A stretch of 64,000 nt of DNA from Gentiana macrophylla. Lineage: Eukaryota; Streptophyta; Magnoliopsida; Gentianales; Gentianaceae. Where the stretch lies: contig JAOBSW010001137.1 in NCBI GenBank assembly GCA_026214975.1, positions 248,001-312,000 on the forward strand, written 5' to 3'. Positions 23,132-33,914 of the stretch are shown one piece after another (within the stretch, counting starts at the first letter, position 1; each line of letters opens with the position of its first letter). Under the pieces are notes generated by a model. That model made no database searches and was not told the origin of the DNA. It saw nothing but the letters and a program-made list of their open reading frames with translations. The translations under genes and the position numbers were made by a program.

Positions 23132-23578
23132 GTTGCCTACCTCACCACTTCAGAGATTAGAAGCCGTTTTGAGGTTGCCTACCTCACCACTTCAGAGATT
23201 AGAAGCCGTTTTGAGGTTGCCTTGCCTCACCACTTTGAAGATCAGAACCGGTTTTGAGGTTGCCATTACCTCACCATTTTGAAGATCAGAAGAAGCTTCG
23301 AGGTTGCCTTTACCTCACCATTTTGAAGATCAGAAGAAGCTTTGAGGTTGCCTTTACCTCACCATTTTGAAGATCATTTACCTCACCATTTTGAAGATCA
23401 GAAGCAGTTTCGAGGTTGCCTTCACCTCACCATTTTGAATATCAGAAGCATTTTCGGGGTTGCCTTTACCTCACCATTTTGAAGATCAGAAGCATTTTTG
23501 AGGTTGCCTTTACCTCTCCATTTTGAAGATCAGAAGCATTTTCGAGGTTGCCTTTACCTCACCATTTTGAATATCAGA
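23132..23578. repeat. About 45-bp minisatellite, ten units, ahead of the antisense ATG
   Basis: Units read GAGGTTGCCTTTACCTCACC, then ATTTTGAAGATCAGAAGC and a short variable tail. Each unit contains the inverted pair GAGGT...ACCTC with a 7-base loop. The last unit ends directly before ATGGCCATG at 23580. Tandem repeats in the 3' untranslated region are a known source of satellites in Tat elements. This is not a CRISPR array: there are no unique spacers. Confidence 0.9.
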
Positions 23579-23579
23579 G

Positions 23580-26542
23580 ATGGCCATGTTCATGGACATT
23601 ACCGAGAGGGGCAAGACATATCTGGTTGTTCTACGCGATGCGTATGCTAAGGCAGAGTCCGGGATCAAGCTCCAAGTATGTCCGTCTATCCGCGATTCGT
23701 CTATTGAGGACCTTCCACCTCGCGACAACAAGGAAGCATCACAACTCTATGGAGAGATCCCACGAACACGAGGCGACCCGTCCTACACCTTGCGCTCTCC
23801 GCTTAACAACAGGGATGCTCGAAAGCATGAATTTTCGACTTTGGGCCATCGAATTATTTCCAATGAAGTGCAGTGGGGAAGCCAACTCAAAACGCAAGGG
23901 CCCTTCGTTCCCTCGGAGCTTTACTGCGGGTGGCTTGAAGATGTGCTTTCCCGCAATCATGAGTTACTCAGACAAATTGGCCTGCACGATGCTTTGTATG
24001 CTTCAATGTTCACTTATGCGAGAGATCATCATGTGATTCGGGCCTTTTGTGAAGCATGTTGCCTGAAACCAACACACTTCACACTGATGTTGGGGAGTTG
24101 TCCATTTCATTGACGGATTTGCGGGAAATTGGTGGCCTTTCCATCACTGGGATCTATACGAAGAAGTTATTCCCAGCTCGGTGGAATTGATGGGTCCTAG
24201 ATCTTCTCAGTCGAAGTCCCTTCCAGACAGTTGTCGATATTTGTTTGCGGCATTCCTGGAGTGTCAGGAAGAAGTTTGTGATAGGGATCGTCCCAAGGCT
24301 TCGATCACACAATGGATCGACTTTTGGTGCCGAAAGCCTAACCCAGTGAAGGGAGCAACCGTCAAAGACGCACCGTGTCAGAGTTCCGAGAAAGATGAGA
24401 TTCCCTTCAACATTCTCCAAATTAGAAAGGACTTAAGGGATGAGACCTACCTAGCAGCTTTGGTGGCGTGCGGGCTATGTACATTTGTCCTTCCAGCTGA
24501 AGGGTCTTTCATTAGGCCTTCAACTTTCAAGATGGCCAGTTTGATCGCTCGTGGGCAGACAAGATCGCTTGCTATTCCGGTGCTGGTTAGCATATACCGG
24601 GGTTTGAACCGAATTTCGTTCTTACACCGGGCGGGCGGTGTCTTTATCCCGTGGCACTACATCTTTGGGTGGTTGGCTCGGTATCTTGGCACACACTGGA
24701 GAGATTCTACAAAGTTGAGTGAACCTTTGATGGTTCGATTCTCGGGAGCGAGCGGTTCAAAGGTTTTTACTGATCAGACGGCCAGAGACCTTATTCATGG
24801 CGGTCGCGATGTTGACTGGCTTGCGACGGCGACAAAGTTTGAGCGTACTGTGACTAAAGTTGATGACGGCCAATTGTCCATCCATGAGAAAAAAATTCTT
24901 TTTAGCTGTCCGCTCCGGTATTTTGGTGTTCCGTTGCCTTGGTTCTTGTTGGGTTGAGCCTTACAACCCATGCAGGTTTGCATGTCAGTTTGGTTTTCAT
25001 CAGGGCGTCCCTGCGGAGCTCGTTGTTGATGCACGAAGTACTTCACTTGCGCGAGGTTGGGGACTTTGGACCAAATTTATTGCTCCCCGAAGCGGTTCTA
25101 AGCTTGTCTTTCCCGCAGCTTCTGGTGACATCACCCGCCACGTTTCCCAAGGTTACTAGGCATGGTTGGGGCAAAGTTCACGGTTCATACTTGTTCGATG
25201 GCAGACAATCTCTTATCAATACTGTGAACATGACTGCTCCTCGTCCGAAACAAAGTGCCCCGACAGCTAAAGTGAAAGAGATAAAGTCTTCACATCCTCC
25301 AACATCCTCGCCTAATTTGGTCATTCGTCTTCCTTCTGCCAAAGTTACGAAGGGCAAGGAAATGCACGCGGACTTGAGAGAGAAAAGGCGTTCTGAGGTC
25401 GTCTTGGATGCTAGCGGGAGTTCTTCTCATGGTGATAGGAACTGGAAGTGCCCCAAGCCCGGAGTTGGGAAACAGGTATTCCCTTACTCTTTACAACACG
25501 TTAATGTTAACTTGTTTGATTTAACTCATCCATTATTCGTTTGTTTTTTTCCTTATCTCTTTGTCTTGCAGTTGGTTTGCAGTGATCCGGTTGAGGTCGG
25601 TGGTTCTGCTCTTAGCGAGGATTCTGCCAACGATCCTGACGCTCTTGTAATGGAAGCAAGCAAAATATGAAGAGGACGTGTTTCACCCATGATAGCCGAG
25701 AGGCGCGACGCTATCCCATCAACGAACGATGCTGATGTGGACCGTGATCCCGATTTGGAAGGCCTTTGCCGAGGCAGAGACCGTAATCTTTGATGGTGAT
25801 CACGTGTGTGCGAACACCGAGTTATGGTCGACGGTCCTCTAAGAGGGATTCTTTTGGCGGGGCCCCACATACGCTCCTTTGGCTTTACTCGCGCCACCGC
25901 CCGGAAGTCTCGAAATTCCTATCCAGTGTCATGATTTCAAAAGGTCTCCAAAGCTTGCACAAAGTGCTATGGACATCCGCCTGCCAGAAGATATCGTGTA
26001 AACCCTTCGATCAGTTGGCCTCGATTAAAAAAGGTGTTTACGAAATATTCTCTGAGATGGAGCGTGTTGGGGGTTTATATTTGTCCAACGCGAAAGCTCT
26101 TTTGGACACTGTCTTTGAAAATGCCGCCCACTACAAAGCAGCACTAGATGATGTTTCGAGTAGGCTTTCTCAAGAGGCGCATGGTGAAAAACATTCTATT
26201 CTTTGTCAGAAACTTAAGGAAAGCGAGGCGTCTGAGAGGGAGTGTCTCCAACACACTCGGTCTTCACAGGACAAACTTACTGACGTTCAAGAAAGGAGAA
26301 AAGCGCTTGAGAAAGAACTTTTGATTTTGAAGAGAGAGGAGGATCATCTTGTTTCAACCCTTAGTGAGCATGAGACGGAGCTGCAGACGTACACTTCTAG
26401 ATCAATCCAGTTGAGAGACGAGATCACTGACTTGGAGAATACGCCTTCATTGCAGCCAACCGAAAGTGATGCTTTGGAGAGGATGAGAGAGGCGCTAGAA
26501 GGCAAACATTGTGATCTCGAAAAACTTCAAGCTTTTTCTTAG
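23580..26542 (+). pseudogene. Tat-1 antisense gene: plant mobile domain plus coiled coil (broken)
   Basis: This plus-strand gene converges on pol. It starts at ATG 23580 and is open to 24113 (GPFVPSELYCGWLEDVL, ASMFTYARDHHVIRAFCEA). After frameshifts near 24080-24155 it is open again at 24181-24957 with the heart of a plant mobile domain (FKMASLIARGQTRSLAIPVL, SIYRGLNRIS, PWHYIFGWLARYLGTH). The domain ends in another frame at 24930-25159 (QFGFHQGVPAEL, FPAASGDITRHVSQGY). An intron of 96 nt at 25476-25571 has a GT...TTGCAG boundary. The last exon (about 25900-26542) is a Glu/Lys/Leu-rich coiled coil. Function is unknown. Plant mobile domains occur in transposons and in host proteins such as the MAIN family. 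Confidence 0.78.
25476..25571 (+). other. Probable intron in the Tat-1 antisense gene
   Basis: CAG/GTATTC donor, T-rich body and CTTGCAG/TT acceptor. The 96-nt length is a multiple of three and the flanking frame is the same on both sides (phase 0). Confidence 0.65.
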
Positions 26543-26902
26543 TTTTGCTTTTGGGATTCTCGGGATCATTTTCCCTTTTTTTTTAGTTGAGCTTGATAAA
26601 GTTTTTCATCATTGTTCCTTTCTAGTTTAGTTTCAAATTTTGTTGTTTTCCTTTTGTATGTAATAAATTCTATTGACATACATCAATAAAACTTTATTAT
26701 CATTTTCCTTTTCTCCACCGTCCCTGAATGGTTTTGTTTTGTTTTTTTTTTTGGTATGACTGACCTTGGAGTAACTTCCCAAGCTGCCTACGTATCCCGG
26801 AGAATGCTCTAGGAATCAAGTCAAAACGTAGTTCATATATATTTTTTTAATACAGGATTATTGCAGTTTAGGCTCGTGCTGAGGAGCATGAATTTTTTGG
26901 AG
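26543..26902. other. Convergent boundary between the antisense gene and pol
   Basis: No gene. A T-rich stretch with AATAAA-like signals (near 26660 and 26685) follows the antisense stop. At 26834-26783 the minus strand carries a GAACTACG...CTTGATTCCT...GGATACGTAGGCAGC cassette, preceded by an AT-rich run. The same cassette is found next to the TATA box in the Tat-2 LTR. Confidence 0.55.
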
Positions 26903-28290
26903 TTATGCATAGAACTTCTTGAGAAATTTACCGTTGATTGGGCCAAGCTTGACACCATCTTCATCCACGAACTTGTAGGCACCATTAGTGTAGACCTCGC
27001 GAACAACAGAGGGACCGTCCCACTTTGATGTAAACTTGTTTTTGGACTTGTGTGTCATGATGATAGGTCTTCTCACCGCAAGCACTGTATCACCGACTTG
27101 GAAGGATCTTGGGCGGACTTTTTTGTTGAATGCCTTTGACAACCGGGCTTGGTAGCATTCCAGATTTTCTTGAGCTGAAGCCATTTCTCGTCAATGCTTC
27201 CAACTCTTCAAAGCGGCGGGCATTTTCTTCGTCGATTAAGCCTTCTTGGATAGCGATCCTCGGTGAGGGTATTTGCCGCTCAAGAGGTAGCACGCGGCTA
27301 CACCGTACAAGCGAATATGGAGTGGCTTGAGTCGGAGTCCGAAAGGTTGTGCGATAGGCCCACAAAGCTTCACCCATTCGTTCGTGCGGTCTTTCTTGTG
27401 TCTTGCCACAACCTTCTTCAACAAGTTGCATAACGTCTTATTGAAAGCTTCAAAGCAAGTCCGTTGGCGGCGCATTGTACATGGGCGACTTGTCTTTGCT
27501 TGAAGTTGAAGCGCTCACACAATTTATCCACCAAGCTATTCATGAGCGGTTTCCCATTATCCGTGGTGATGTAGCGTGGAACTCCATAGCGATAGATGAT
27601 GTTTACTCGAATGAAGCGGACTATATCCTCTTTGTTTACCTGCGTAGTGCAACGGACCTCGACCTATTTTGAGAAGTAATCGGTGGCCGCCAAGATGTAG
27701 AGATGTTGGCCCGATGATTCGGCGGCAATGGACCAACCACGTCCATTCCCAAGTGTCAAAAGGCCATGCCGCTCTGATTGGATGCAATGGCTCAGAGGTG
27801 ATGTATGAGGTTGGCATGGAATTGACATGCTTCACATTTCGAGCGTAATCCATGCAATCTTTCACCATGGTTGGCCAATAATATCCCATCCTTTTGATGC
27901 GGAAGTGGAGAGCCGGACTAGATTGATGGGCGCCACAAATCAGAGTGAGCCTCTCTATAGCATGAAGAGCTTCATCTTCTCCGAGGCAACGGAGAAATAC
28001 TCCTTCAAATGAGCGGCGATACAAAGTGTCATTGTGAAGCAAGAAGCGTGGAGCCCGACGTCTTATGTCAACTTTCTTCTTTTGATCGTCAGGGAGTCTC
28101 CCGTGTTTCAAGTACTCCACTAATGAATGGCGCCAATCCTCTTGGTCTATTTCATAGACACACACGGCATGGATTTCATTATCATCCCCCTCATCTTCTC
28201 CAAAGTATGGAGGAACCACCCATTGCTCATGACAGAGGGACTTGCATCTTTCCATCACCGATTGCCATCGTTCTTCGCCAAATTTGCGGG
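26903..28290 (-). pseudogene. Tat-1 integrase (broken)
   Basis: Reading right to left, the zinc-binding module lies near 28000-27850 (CGAHQSSPALHFRIKRMGYYWP) with degraded ligands: the second Cys pair reads NVKHVNSM. Core sequence decays in several frames through 27850-27430. The block ALWAYRTTFRTPTQATPYSLV is at 27360-27300. The C-terminal module is at 27184-26903 (ECYQARLSKAFNKKVRPR, FQVGDTVLAVRRPI, KWDGPSVVREVYTNGAYK). Frameshifts near 27730, 27430 and 27190 inactivate it. It follows the archaeal-type RNase H and ends pol. Confidence 0.85.
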
Positions 28291-28292
28291 CG

Positions 28293-28640
28293 TCACGCTT
28301 GCTTATTTTCTTTTTTCGGAACATGCTCAATTGTAACGTCGCCAAGGTAAGCAATGATTTTCCTTGCATAATTGCAGTATGGGACTAATTCCAGCTTTTT
28401 TACATCGTAGGAGCCTTCAAGCTGGTTGATGATCAACTGAGAGTCGCCGTAGACATTCAGTCTGCATTGCTTCATATCCATCGCCATCTCAAGCCCTAAA
28501 ATCAAAGCTTGATACTCAGCAACATTGTTGGAGCAACATTCTGTCAATTTGAAGGTGTATGACAACACTTCACTTTCCGGGGAAACAAAGATGACTCCGG
28601 CACCAGCCCCATATCGTCGCGCTGCCCCGTCAAAGTACAT
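28293..28640 (-). pseudogene. Tat-1 second, archaeal-type RNase H
   Basis: A second RNase H domain follows the normal gypsy one, as in Tat elements. Visible are the first catalytic Asp in MYFDGAARRYGAGAG, the Glu in NNVAEYQALILGLEMA and the Asp in NVYGDSQLIINQLEG, so three catalytic acids are kept. The frame is shifted against the preceding domain near 28640 and joins integrase downstream. Known in the family as an acquired domain that may take over RNA removal; its activity here is not shown. Confidence 0.85.
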
Positions 28641-28689
28641 TCTCCTTGGTGGAAATCACCATGACATCCTCATCAGGCAGATCGTCTGA

Positions 28690-29106
28690 TCGTTCCCACT
28701 CTGCCGGGATAGGGTGATCAGCCAAGAAGTCTGCGAGCACCTGCCCTTTGACAGCCTTTTGAGACACGTAAACAATTTCGAATTGCTGAAGTTGGAGATA
28801 CCACCTTACCAATCTGTCGGACAACACAGGCTTGGACATGACGAACTTCAGAGGATTTGCTTTTGACACCAAATGTATAGTGTGAGCTTGAAAATAATGC
28901 TTAAGCTTCTGGATGACGAATATGAGTGACAAACAGAGCTTCTCAATTGGAGAGTATTTCAGCTCATGTGGAGTCATTGTTCTTCTCAAATAGTATAATG
29001 CGTTTTCTTTGCCTTTGTCGTTCTCCTGAGCAAGCAGTGCACCTACTGATCGTTCTTGCGCGGTGATGTAAAGGATTAGAGGTTTACCTTTAACAGGGGC
29101 TGCCAA
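28690..29106 (-). pseudogene. Tat-1 first (gypsy) RNase H
   Basis: The open stretch 29106-28630 shows PLILYITAQERSVGALLAQE, YSPIEKLCLSLIFVIQKLKHYFQ, and the end block QVLADFLADHPIP. The expected Asp of the first block (usually Y-D/V-A) appears as ITA, so the first catalytic residue seems lost. This is commonly seen in the first RNase H of Tat elements that carry a second one. Confidence 0.83.
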
Positions 29107-29116
29107 GACCGGAGCA

Positions 29117-29991
29117 TTAAATCAAATGCGTTTTAATGTTTTCAAACGCCTTTCTACACGAGTTATCCCATTCAAATGGAACTCCCTTCCTCATCAGATG
29201 GCTGAAAGGTTGGCATCTTCCGGCGAGGTTTGATATAAACCTTCGTATATAGGCCAGTTTACCTTGCAGGCTTCTAAGTTCACGCAAGTTACGAGGCTCA
29301 GGCATCTTCACAATGGCTTCCACTTTGGACTGGTCAATTTCTACTCCTCGATGTCGGACGATGAATCGAGGAATTTCCCCAGTGACTCCAAATGCGCACT
29401 TTAAAGGATTCATCTTCAATTGGAATCTTCTAAGTCTATTAAAGACTAATCTCAAATCATTCAAGTGGTCAGCCTTCTTCTTTGACTTTACAACCAAGTC
29501 GTCAACATAGCACTCAACATGTTGGTGTAGCATGTCATCAAAGATCTTATGCATCATGACGTTGGTAAGTTGCCCCGCATTCTTGAGACCAAAAGGCATC
29601 ACTTTGTAACGATATATTCCTTAGGAGTTCGAAATGCAGTGAATTCTTCATCTTCAGGAGCCATTCGAATTTGTTTATACCCAGACGATCCGTCCATGAA
29701 GGAAAGAAGTTCATGACCTGTGGTTGCGTCTACCATCAGCTCAGTGATTGGCAAGGGAAAATCATCCTTTGGGCATGCATTGTTTATGTCCCAGAAATCT
29801 ACACATACACGAATCTGACCATTCTTCTTTCTCACGGGGACGATGCTCGAGATCCACGTTGGATACTTATCCTCACGGATGAAGCCTGCTTCAATGAGCT
29901 TGTTGACTTCTGCCTCTATGAGTGGGATAAAATCCGGCCTAAATCTTCTTTGGGTCTGCTTGACAGGGCGTGATCCTTTCTTTACGGCCAA
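29117..29991 (-). pseudogene. Tat-1 reverse transcriptase (one frameshift)
   Basis: The fingers/palm part is open at 29991-29599 (RRFRPDFIPLIEAEVNKLIE, VPVRKKNGQIRVCVDF, FMDGSSGYKQIRMAPEDEE). After a frameshift near 29600 the rest is open at 29602-29117 (MPFGLKNAGQLTNVMM, catalytic CYVDDLVVKSKK near 29509-29480, thumb LRSLQGKLAYIRRFISNLAG). YVDD and the upstream Asp are intact, so this RT is well preserved apart from the shift. Confidence 0.9.
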
Positions 29992-30986
29992 CTGATGGAC
30001 AACTACCTATGGATCAAGCCCGGGCATCTCTTTGTACGTCCAAGCGAATATATCCTTGTATTCTTGGAGGATTTTGCGGTATCTTTCTTTTTCTTCTGGA
30101 GACAAAAGAGCACTTACGAAAGTTGGTCGTGGCTCTTCTTTAGTGCCGAGATTGATTTCCTTCAACTCATCTACTGTGGATTTGACCCCTTCTTCTAATT
30201 CCGGGGGTGCTTCTTCCGCATCTTCTTCAACCTCATCATTTTCAAATGTGATATGATAGACGAAAGCCTGTTCTTTCACTTCGTCAAGTTCCATGACTTC
30301 TTTCGAGTCGATTTAGTCTTGGTGGGGTAAGGTTCTTCACCGAGCGGAGATAACATCGAGGACCAACGCTTTCTTGAGCTCATTTTCTTGCCATGTCGGA
30401 TGCACATGCTTCATATTGTACGTGGCATCAGTTTTAGTGTACACCACCGTGCGCACCTTAGCTTTCATTACGTTTCCACAGTGTATGTCAAGACCTGTGT
30501 GTCGCTTCATTCTGGACGGGACCAAAATCTTGATTTCTTTAGAGTCGATGTTTGTTATATCCTTCCACAAAGCATCCTTATGTGCTGATCGTCTTCGCTT
30601 CTTGCCGACTTTTGGTCTTGACAGATTCTTGGTCGTGATGAAAGCCTTCGATGATCGAGAGGCGCGTTCTTTCTTTGGTTGTAACCTCTCAAACACCGAT
30701 GGCCTTGGAGGTAGAGGTTCCGGAATGTTCGTTGGAGATGAATCATCTTCAACCCCGATGTAGTTATTGCTTGACTTCCTTATTGCAATGCGGACGGGTG
30801 GTGAAGGATTATAACCCAAGCCTGTCCGGGACAAAATAATGGGAACTTTTGCTTTCGTGGCCTTATATGCTTCTTCAGATTCTTTTCTTTTTGCCCCCAT
30901 TTTTAGAGCAGGGCTTCGGGATCCGTTTGCTGCCTTTGCGAGGAGTTTGTAAGCAATAGGATCAAAACCTTCCCTTCTTGTGGCTG
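29992..30986 (-). pseudogene. Tat-1 protease-RT spacer
   Basis: The spacer region of the polyprotein is open at 30990-30337 and 30294-30007. It is basic and proline-containing at first (PPRPSVFERLQPKKERASRS), then strongly acidic (DEVEEDAEEAPPELEEGV). No enzyme motif was recognised; such spacers before RT are usual in Tat polyproteins. The frame continues across the Tat-2 insertion with the sequence left of 59893 once one copy of GCAAT is discounted, confirming that both halves are one element. Confidence 0.75.
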
Positions 30987-30991
30987 GCAAT
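30987..30991. repeat. Target-site duplication GCAAT (left) of Tat-2
   Basis: GCAAT directly precedes the Tat-2 LTR at 30992 and recurs at 59888-59892 directly after the other LTR. Confidence 0.92.
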
Positions 30992-31576
30992 TGATGATGA
31001 CAAATTACGTCACCTTAATGATTTGAGCCCTAATTTAATCTAGTGATGAACACACAAGAACCCTAATGCCAAGAAGAGGAATGAGGGGATGGATTTTATG
31101 TATGCGGCTGAGTCCAAGACTGTATCTCGGATTGCCTACGTATCCTGTTATGTTCCAGGAATCAAGCCTTATGTAGTTCCTGGAATGGGGTATTTATAAT
31201 GACAATACTTGCCTAAACCCTAAGGTTAAGTCGTCTTGTGTTATTGTCATCTTTACCCTTAAGCAGGCCTTGACCCTTGCCCAAGCTATCATTGTGGGTG
31301 GGCTGGACGGTGGCGCGGACTCGTCCTCGGTGTCGATCTGCCGACTTGCGGTGATCGACCCTAGACTCATTGTCCTACATCGCTGGTGGTGTGGACTCTA
31401 TCCTCATGGACTTGTCATCTCACCTTTGCTTTCGGTAGTCGATAGTCGTAACCTGGAGCCGGTTAGATGGCCCTAGCCTCGGTCCTGGGTCTCGACATGA
31501 GTATGCTGTAGCTGATTCATAATGTGATGACCAACCGATAGACGACACGTGGAGGGAGTGAAACCATGTATCGTCA
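30992..31576 (-). repeat. Tat-2 3' LTR
   Basis: The 585-bp repeat matches 59301-59887 with few differences. It contains a minus-strand TATA box at 31198-31191, and just downstream of it the GAACTACA...GGATACGTAGGCA cassette (31180-31132). No gene inside. Confidence 0.93.
31191..31198 (-). promoter_or_regulatory. TATA box of the Tat-2 LTR
   Basis: TATAAATA on the minus strand, repeated at 59507-59500 in the 5' LTR. The start site should fall about 30 bases lower, inside the conserved cassette. Confidence 0.6.
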
Positions 31577-31589
31577 TAAGCCCCCAGAC
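31577..31589 (-). other. Tat-2 polypurine tract
   Basis: On the minus strand GTCTGGGGGCTTA directly precedes the 3' LTR. Confidence 0.75.
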
Positions 31590-31965
31590 TTGAGAGAGGT
31601 GACCCCCGTTATCCGAGGTCGAGTCTGTCACACTAACCGTCGTCGAGTTGGGTCTCCATTTGGGTGGGCTTTTTCCCGCCACTTGTTAACCCTAACCGCC
31701 TATTGCAACGTGGCACGATATCTGGCATACGAAACGCTTCGAATCCCACAAAAGACGCGTCCCTGCCTTGATTATCGTGATTTCCAGGGGGTTATAACTC
31801 CCCATCCCCCACGTCTTTTCAGTTCATTTGCAATACTTTCTATCATATATAAAGGGAGAGAATACACAGGCTGCTGCAAAAACCTCTTCGCCATTTCATT
31901 CTTACAATTTCATACGCAAAGTAAGCTTTTCTTTCTGTGTTGTTCTTCTTTTGTTTGATTTATCT
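31590..31965 (+). promoter_or_regulatory. Promoter and leader of the Tat-2 antisense gene
   Basis: A TATA box (TATATAAA, 31846-31853, followed by GGGAGAG) faces right, about 115 bases before the ATG at 31966. The leader contains a possible donor GCAAAGTAAGC near 31920. Nothing else was recognised. Confidence 0.55.
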
Positions 31966-32405
31966 ATGTCAAGTAGTAGTAGTAGTGCCACAGAATCTGA
32001 CAGGGATAGCAGAGCGCCCATTCGTAGCCAATCTCCGGCACCTGTTATCTCCGATCCTCTTCTCCGGCAAGACTCCGGCGAGCCCGCAGCTTCCTCTCCT
32101 CCTGTCCCCAACCAGACCAAAAAACTAGTAACAAGGATGGATGGAAAGGGTGCTAAGGGGTGTCTTAGTACGTTCTCCCCTGAAGAGGTCTCTAGACTGT
32201 GTCAAAGATACAACATCTCTATCCCTCCATTCGAGGCTCGGCTTCCATCGGGCCTTCATAAGTTTGCCGACGAGCCCCCAGAGGGGTTTTGTGCTGTTTA
32301 CGAGAGTCAACTGGCGAGTGGATTAAGGTTTCCACTCTGTCCTGCCGTTCTTGCGATCCTCGAGCATTATGAGGTCAGTATTTCCCAGATAGCCCCGAAT
32401 GGTGT
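31966..32405 (+). pseudogene. Tat-2 antisense gene, first part ('putative gypsy type transposon' family)
   Basis: The frame begins at ATG 31966 with a Ser run and a low-complexity Pro/Ser head of about 45 residues, then LSTFSPEEVSRLCQRYNI, GFCAVYESQLASGLRFPL and PAVLAILEHYEVSISQIAPN. This pattern resembles the N-terminal half of the plant 'putative gypsy type transposon' domain family. The frame is intact up to 32405, where the Athila complex begins, and continues in the same frame after 51086. Direction is opposite to gag-pol. Biochemical function is unknown. Confidence 0.72.
32401..32405. repeat. Target-site duplication GGTGT (left) of the Athila complex
   Basis: GGTGT precedes the LTR start TGTTAAGGG at 32406 and recurs at 51082-51086 after the last LTR. 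Confidence 0.9.
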
Positions 32406-33884
32406 TGTTAAGGGTCAATTTGTAGTGTTTTTATATATATATTTTATATCAATTTTCCCCATATTCTTATGATTTGTATAGAAATCGAGCCTTATATTGA
32501 AATATTGAGCAAATGAGTTTTAAAGATAATAAATTGCAAAAGTGACTGATTTATGTGTTTTTATCGTTGGTTTTATGTTTATTTGGATGTTGTTACACTT
32601 TGCAATATTTTGGATATCTTGTAGATGCATATCTTCGGTCTAAAAGAGGTGTTTAGAGGGTTAGAAGAAGATGCCACAAGTTTACGAGTTCAACAGAGCA
32701 AATTTTCCTAAGTACTTAAATCATTATATATTTTCGACGGAGATTTGACCCAGCTTAGAGGCATTTTCAGGGGAGGACTTCTTCATGAAAATTGTAGATC
32801 TTTGAAAGAGCTTTCCAACGCACTTTGAATTACGTCAATCGGACTTCTACAACTCAAATAGTGGTCAAGTGGGTAATCAATTTGGGTAAGTGGAAAATCC
32901 CGAAAACGACTCGTAATACGACGGGCTAATCAAAAAGGCGTTTTATGAAGAAGAGTCCTTAATGAAAGTTGTAGAGTTTTCCGAGATCTTTTTTATGACA
33001 TTTGGATCATAATTTTTGGAGGTCTACAACTCAAGATATGAATTTTAGAAGATTGAGTTCAGACTCTATGCAAACTGGCGTTCCAGCTCCGTCCGGAACC
33101 GACTTTGAGCCAGCCGACTTAATCCTCTATTTAAACAGCTGCGCCCCAACCCTAATTACATTCAGTTTTTACATCAGAAAATACCTAGAAGCAGCCGCAT
33201 CTTCTGGGAGTCTCAAGGCCGGTCACTCGAGCCTTGTGCTCGGGTGATCCGGGTTAGATTAGGATGTCGTTTTTCTTCCTTTTTCGATTCATGGATTCAA
33301 TCATGTACCAATGTACCAAACTACGTGAGTTTATTTATTTAATTTATTCAGTCCTTATTCGTTTTTTATGATCTTTAATTTATTTTGTATCGTTCTATGA
33401 TTTTGATGCTATGATGTGAATTAGATCGAGAGATCAATTTGCTATTGATACGTTTACAACATACGGAAGTTGCGTAACGTTAGATCACCATAGAAAGATA
33501 GGATTTTTAATCATTAATGATGACAAATTAATGGATTAATTATCTAGGTTGTTAGATTCTAAAATACGAGTTAACTGAATCTACACGAGTTTTGTTTGGT
33601 AAATCGATCTCAACATTCAGAAGATGAGAGATTGATAAATTGGACTCACTAAGGAATTAGGAATCCATAGCTTGAGATTAAATTCACTAAGGGATTAGGG
33701 ATTTGTATCTCGTGTAAAGGTGAAACCACAATTTGAATTGAAATCATGAGATGAAATAGGATTGAAATCACTTGGTTTGTGCACTGTTTGATCCCATGTA
33801 TCTTTAGTTTAGTTTAGGTTGTGTTATTATATTTCGTAGGTTAGCTTTATTTTAATTGCTTTTTCGTTTATTTTATTTGTTCTT
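32406..33884 (+). repeat. Athila-like LTR, subfamily I, 3' end missing
   Basis: Begins TGTTAAGGGTCAATTTGTAG and matches 44868-46542 and 49405-51081 closely, but stops after TTATTTGTTCTT, missing about 195 bp. It joins there to a primer-site sequence in the opposite orientation. Confidence 0.85.
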
Positions 33885-33897
33885 ACCGTTACCGACT

Positions 33898-33914
33898 CCC
33901 CGGCAACGGCGCCA
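33898..33914 (-). other. tRNA-Asp primer-binding site, minus orientation
   Basis: The minus strand reads TGGCGCCGTTGCCGGGG, the complement of a plant tRNA-Asp 3' end. It lies between a truncated plus LTR and a minus LTR. Only about 13 bases of internal sequence follow it. Confidence 0.8.

Noticed and set aside
23132..23578. CRISPR-like regular repeats
   Set aside because: Units are tandem without unique spacers and lie in a plant retrotransposon. It is a minisatellite.
31270..31476. Small open frame in the Tat-2 LTR
   Set aside because: It lies entirely within the LTR and has no recognisable motif.
33898..33914. tRNA gene fragment (tRNA-Asp-like sequence here and at 37930, 42182 and 46547)
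   Set aside because: Only the 17 bases complementary to the tRNA 3' end are present, at LTR borders. They are primer-binding sites.
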